Below are positions 62,381 to 64,000 of a stretch of DNA of 64,000 bases, piece after piece (positions within the stretch are counted from its first letter, which is position 1; each line of letters starts with the position of its first letter). This stretch comes from Wolinella succinogenes DSM 1740. Its GTDB lineage: Bacteria; Campylobacterota; Campylobacteria; Campylobacterales; Helicobacteraceae. The stretch lies in assembly GCF_000196135.1 (NCBI RefSeq), contig NC_005090.1, positions 62,001-126,000 on the forward strand, read 5' to 3'. Made by a program: the position numbers and the translations under genes. The notes below the pieces were generated by a model. That model made no database searches. It saw only the letters and a program-made list of their open reading frames with translations, and was not told the origin of the DNA.

Positions 62381-64000
62381 ATGGAAAATCTCCAAATCAT
62401 CGACACGGTTTGCACCTATTGCGGTGTGGGTTGCGATATCGCGGCGAGCGTCTCAAATAATCGAGTTCAAAGCATCTCGGCCCACCCTGAAGGGGTGGTC
62501 TCAGAGGGTAAGCTTTGCGTCAAGGGCAAGTATGGATTTGGCTTTTTAGAATCACCTGATCGACTGAAAACCCCCCGAATCAAGCGCCGATTCTTAGAGG
62601 AAAATCCAGAGATTTTGAAAGCCATTGAGCCAGATTTGATCGAGTTAGACGAACGCTGGTATGAGTGCTCGCTAGAGGGCGCGATCAAGGCAGCGGCACT
62701 AAAGCTTCAAGAGATTAGAGATCGGCATGGTGCGCGTTCTTTAGCCTCTATTGGCGGAGCGAGAACCTCTTGCGAGAGTGCTTACTTGCTTCAGAAATTC
62801 ACTCGGGAGACGCTTGGCTCTCCCCATGTGGATAACTGTGCGAGGGTCTGCCACGCCCCAAGTCTCAAAGGGATGCGCACCACCATCGGCGAAGGAGCGG
62901 CGACCAACCCTTATAACGACATCTATAACACAGAATTCATGATAGTGCTTGGCTCTAACACCACGGAGGCGCATCCCATCATCTCCAACCGAATCGTGGA
63001 TATGGCGAGCAAGCATGATAATCTCGCGGTCTTTGATGTGAGAGAGATCACGCTCCATCGTTTCGCCAAATACAAGGGAATCATCCCTCATGAGTGTAAT
63101 CTCCTTATTCTCAACATGATGGCCTATGTGATCATCACTGAAGAGCTCTTTAGCGAGTCATTTATTCAGAATCGCACCGCGGGGTTTGAGGAGTTTAAGG
63201 CGCAGATTTTGAGTGATCCCCTCGCTAATCCTCGCTATTTTGAGGAGATTGAAGGGTATGAATATTTAAGCAAGCTCATCCCCAAGGTTGCTCGCGAATA
63301 CGCACTTAAAAAATCGATGATCTTTTGGGGGCTTGGGGTGACGGAGCATGTGGATGGCTCCTATTCGGTGATGGCGATTGTTCATCTAGCGCTCATGACG
63401 GGAAATGTAGGCAAGAGCGGAGCGGGGCTCATGCCATTGCGAGGGCAAAACAATGTTCAAGGGGCGTGCGACATGGGGATGCTCCCCTATTACGCCCCTG
63501 ATTATCAATCCCCCAAAGAGGAGGGGCTGGCTACTCCAGAGCTTATTGATGAGATGCTAGAGGGGCGAGTGAAGGGAGTTTTGAATATGGGTGAAGATCT
63601 GATGCACATCCACCCCAACCTCAACAAGATGGAGCGCGCCCTAGGGAATCTTGAGCTTTTGGTGGTGCAAGAGCTCTTTGAGACAGAAATTGCCAAACGG
63701 GCAGATATTCTCATTGGGGTGAAATCAGCGTATGAGAAGACGGGTGTTTATATCAATGCGATGCGCCGCCTCCACCTCTCTCAGCCTCTGGTGCAGAGCG
63801 AGCTTCCTGATGATTGGGAGGTGATTTCGCGGCTGGGCAGGGAGCTTGGGGGGAGCTATGAATATGGCGATTCAAAAGCGATTTGGGATGAGGTGCGCGA
63901 AGTGGCTTATCGGAGATTTTCGGGGGCAAGCTATCAAAGGCTGGAGCGCCACCGCGTGAGGGGATTGCAGTGGCCTGTGCACACAGAAGACACCCCGATT
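62381..64000 (+). CDS. Formate dehydrogenase-like molybdopterin oxidoreductase (N-terminal 540 residues)
   Basis: Open from ATG 62381 to the right edge without a stop, exactly 540 codons. A [4Fe-4S] site is formed by Cys11, Cys14, Cys18 and Cys46 (VCTYCGVGC; KLCVKG). The Mo ligand is Cys157 in ARVCHAPSLKG, followed by the catalytic His; the FDH-type segments GLGVTEHVDG, LMTGNVGKSG and PLRGQNNVQGACDMG are present. No twin-arginine signal, so it should be cytoplasmic, unlike the periplasmic respiratory enzyme of this group. The Cys codon is TGC, so it is not a selenoprotein at this site. Partner subunits would lie beyond the edge. Confidence 0.88.
   Translation, partial: MENLQIIDTVCTYCGVGCDIAASVSNNRVQSISAHPEGVVSEGKLCVKGKYGFGFLESPDRLKTPRIKRRFLEENPEILKAIEPDLIELDERWYECSLEGAIKAAALKLQEIRDRHGARSLASIGGARTSCESAYLLQKFTRETLGSPHVDNCARVCHAPSLKGMRTTIGEGAATNPYNDIYNTEFMIVLGSNTTEAHPIISNRIVDMASKHDNLAVFDVREITLHRFAKYKGIIPHECNLLILNMMAYVIITEELFSESFIQNRTAGFEEFKAQILSDPLANPRYFEEIEGYEYLSKLIPKVAREYALKKSMIFWGLGVTEHVDGSYSVMAIVHLALMTGNVGKSGAGLMPLRGQNNVQGACDMGMLPYYAPDYQSPKEEGLATPELIDEMLEGRVKGVLNMGEDLMHIHPNLNKMERALGNLELLVVQELFETEIAKRADILIGVKSAYEKTGVYINAMRRLHLSQPLVQSELPDDWEVISRLGRELGGSYEYGDSKAIWDEVREVAYRRFSGASYQRLERHRVRGLQWPVHTEDTPI

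Noticed and set aside
62849-62851. Possible selenocysteine at the molybdenum ligand of the formate dehydrogenase-like protein
   Set aside because: The codon is TGC, an ordinary Cys, and no in-frame TGA occurs in the visible 540 codons.
1-64000. CRISPR arrays, insertion sequences, prophage, tRNA or rRNA genes
   Set aside because: No regularly spaced repeats, transposase or integrase motifs, or recognisable tRNA/rRNA sequence was seen on either strand; no tRNA-scanning program was run.

Overview
The window looks like a stretch of Wolinella succinogenes chromosome, or a very close epsilonproteobacterial relative (Campylobacterota). The reasons are a complete psrABC polysulfide reductase operon next to an fccABC-type periplasmic flavoprotein/multiheme cytochrome operon, epsilonproteobacterial gene neighbourhoods (ksgA-rnj-kdsD; cvpA-lysS-glyA-DUF1882-SPOR; lpxD-ilvN-ilvB), lineage-restricted families (DUF1104, DUF1882, DUF2393), and RNase J and RNase Y together with no RNase E in view. 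Genes are densely packed with many 1-90 nt overlaps. There is no gene-free stretch longer than 300 bases. I see no insertion sequence, prophage, CRISPR, rRNA or tRNA.

Layout. 1-80: start of fabZ, running off the left edge. 162-3712 (minus): queH, a 29-residue membrane micro-ORF, rlmN, a nucleoside phosphorylase-like gene and hisF. 3907-9470 (plus): ksgA (apparently with an AUC start), RNase J, kdsD, a small helical protein and two GNAT-type proteins. 9476-11618 (minus): rny and fthC, overlapping by 92 nt. 11701-14482 (plus): TlpA-like lipoprotein, ftsY, radA. 14548-17552 (plus): a Met/Gly/His-rich DUF1104 periplasmic protein, a two-component system and a DUF4405 membrane protein, which I regard as one regulated unit. 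17539-19252 (minus): lnt and yajQ. 19373-25544 (plus): cvpA, lysS, glyA, DUF1882, SPOR protein, trpE. 25555-34946 (minus): DUF2393, hisIE, SPFH protein, ilvE; then an SDR epimerase, a chemoreceptor, cheW and ftsK (apparently with an AUU start). 35093-36802 (plus): PhoU-like protein and AEC transporter. 36799-41146 (minus): small protein, lpxD, ilvN, ilvB, ppx/gppA. 41247-45864 (plus): pdxJ, pdxA, a coiled-coil protein and a REC-PAS-GGDEF-EAL protein. 45889-47981 (minus): 48-residue membrane protein, MlaF-like ATPase, prfB. 48089-50364 (plus): panC and a HutW/HemW-like radical SAM gene. 50372-51373 (minus): AraC-type regulator divergent from psrABC (51562-55394). 55454-59932 (minus): fccABC followed by a histidine kinase and an OmpR-type regulator. 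60024-62255 (minus): membrane GGDEF-EAL protein. 62381-64000 (plus): N-terminal 540 residues of a formate dehydrogenase-like molybdoenzyme running off the right edge.

How the genes work together. Housekeeping genes (RNA processing, cell division, translation, cofactor and amino-acid synthesis) make up the first two thirds. The last quarter is anaerobic respiration: a candidate electron donor enzyme (formate dehydrogenase-like), two periplasmic reductase systems (polysulfide; an unidentified enoate-type substrate), and regulators beside each. The most useful observations are regulatory: a consensus sigma-70 promoter with a palindrome filling the spacer upstream of ilvBN, direct repeats with an 11-bp period over the -35 regions of the two operons that encode OmpR-type regulators, two essential genes whose conserved N-termini need non-AUG/GUG/UUG starts, and two unannotated-size membrane micro-ORFs. 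All calls rest on reading the sequence; no database search was run.
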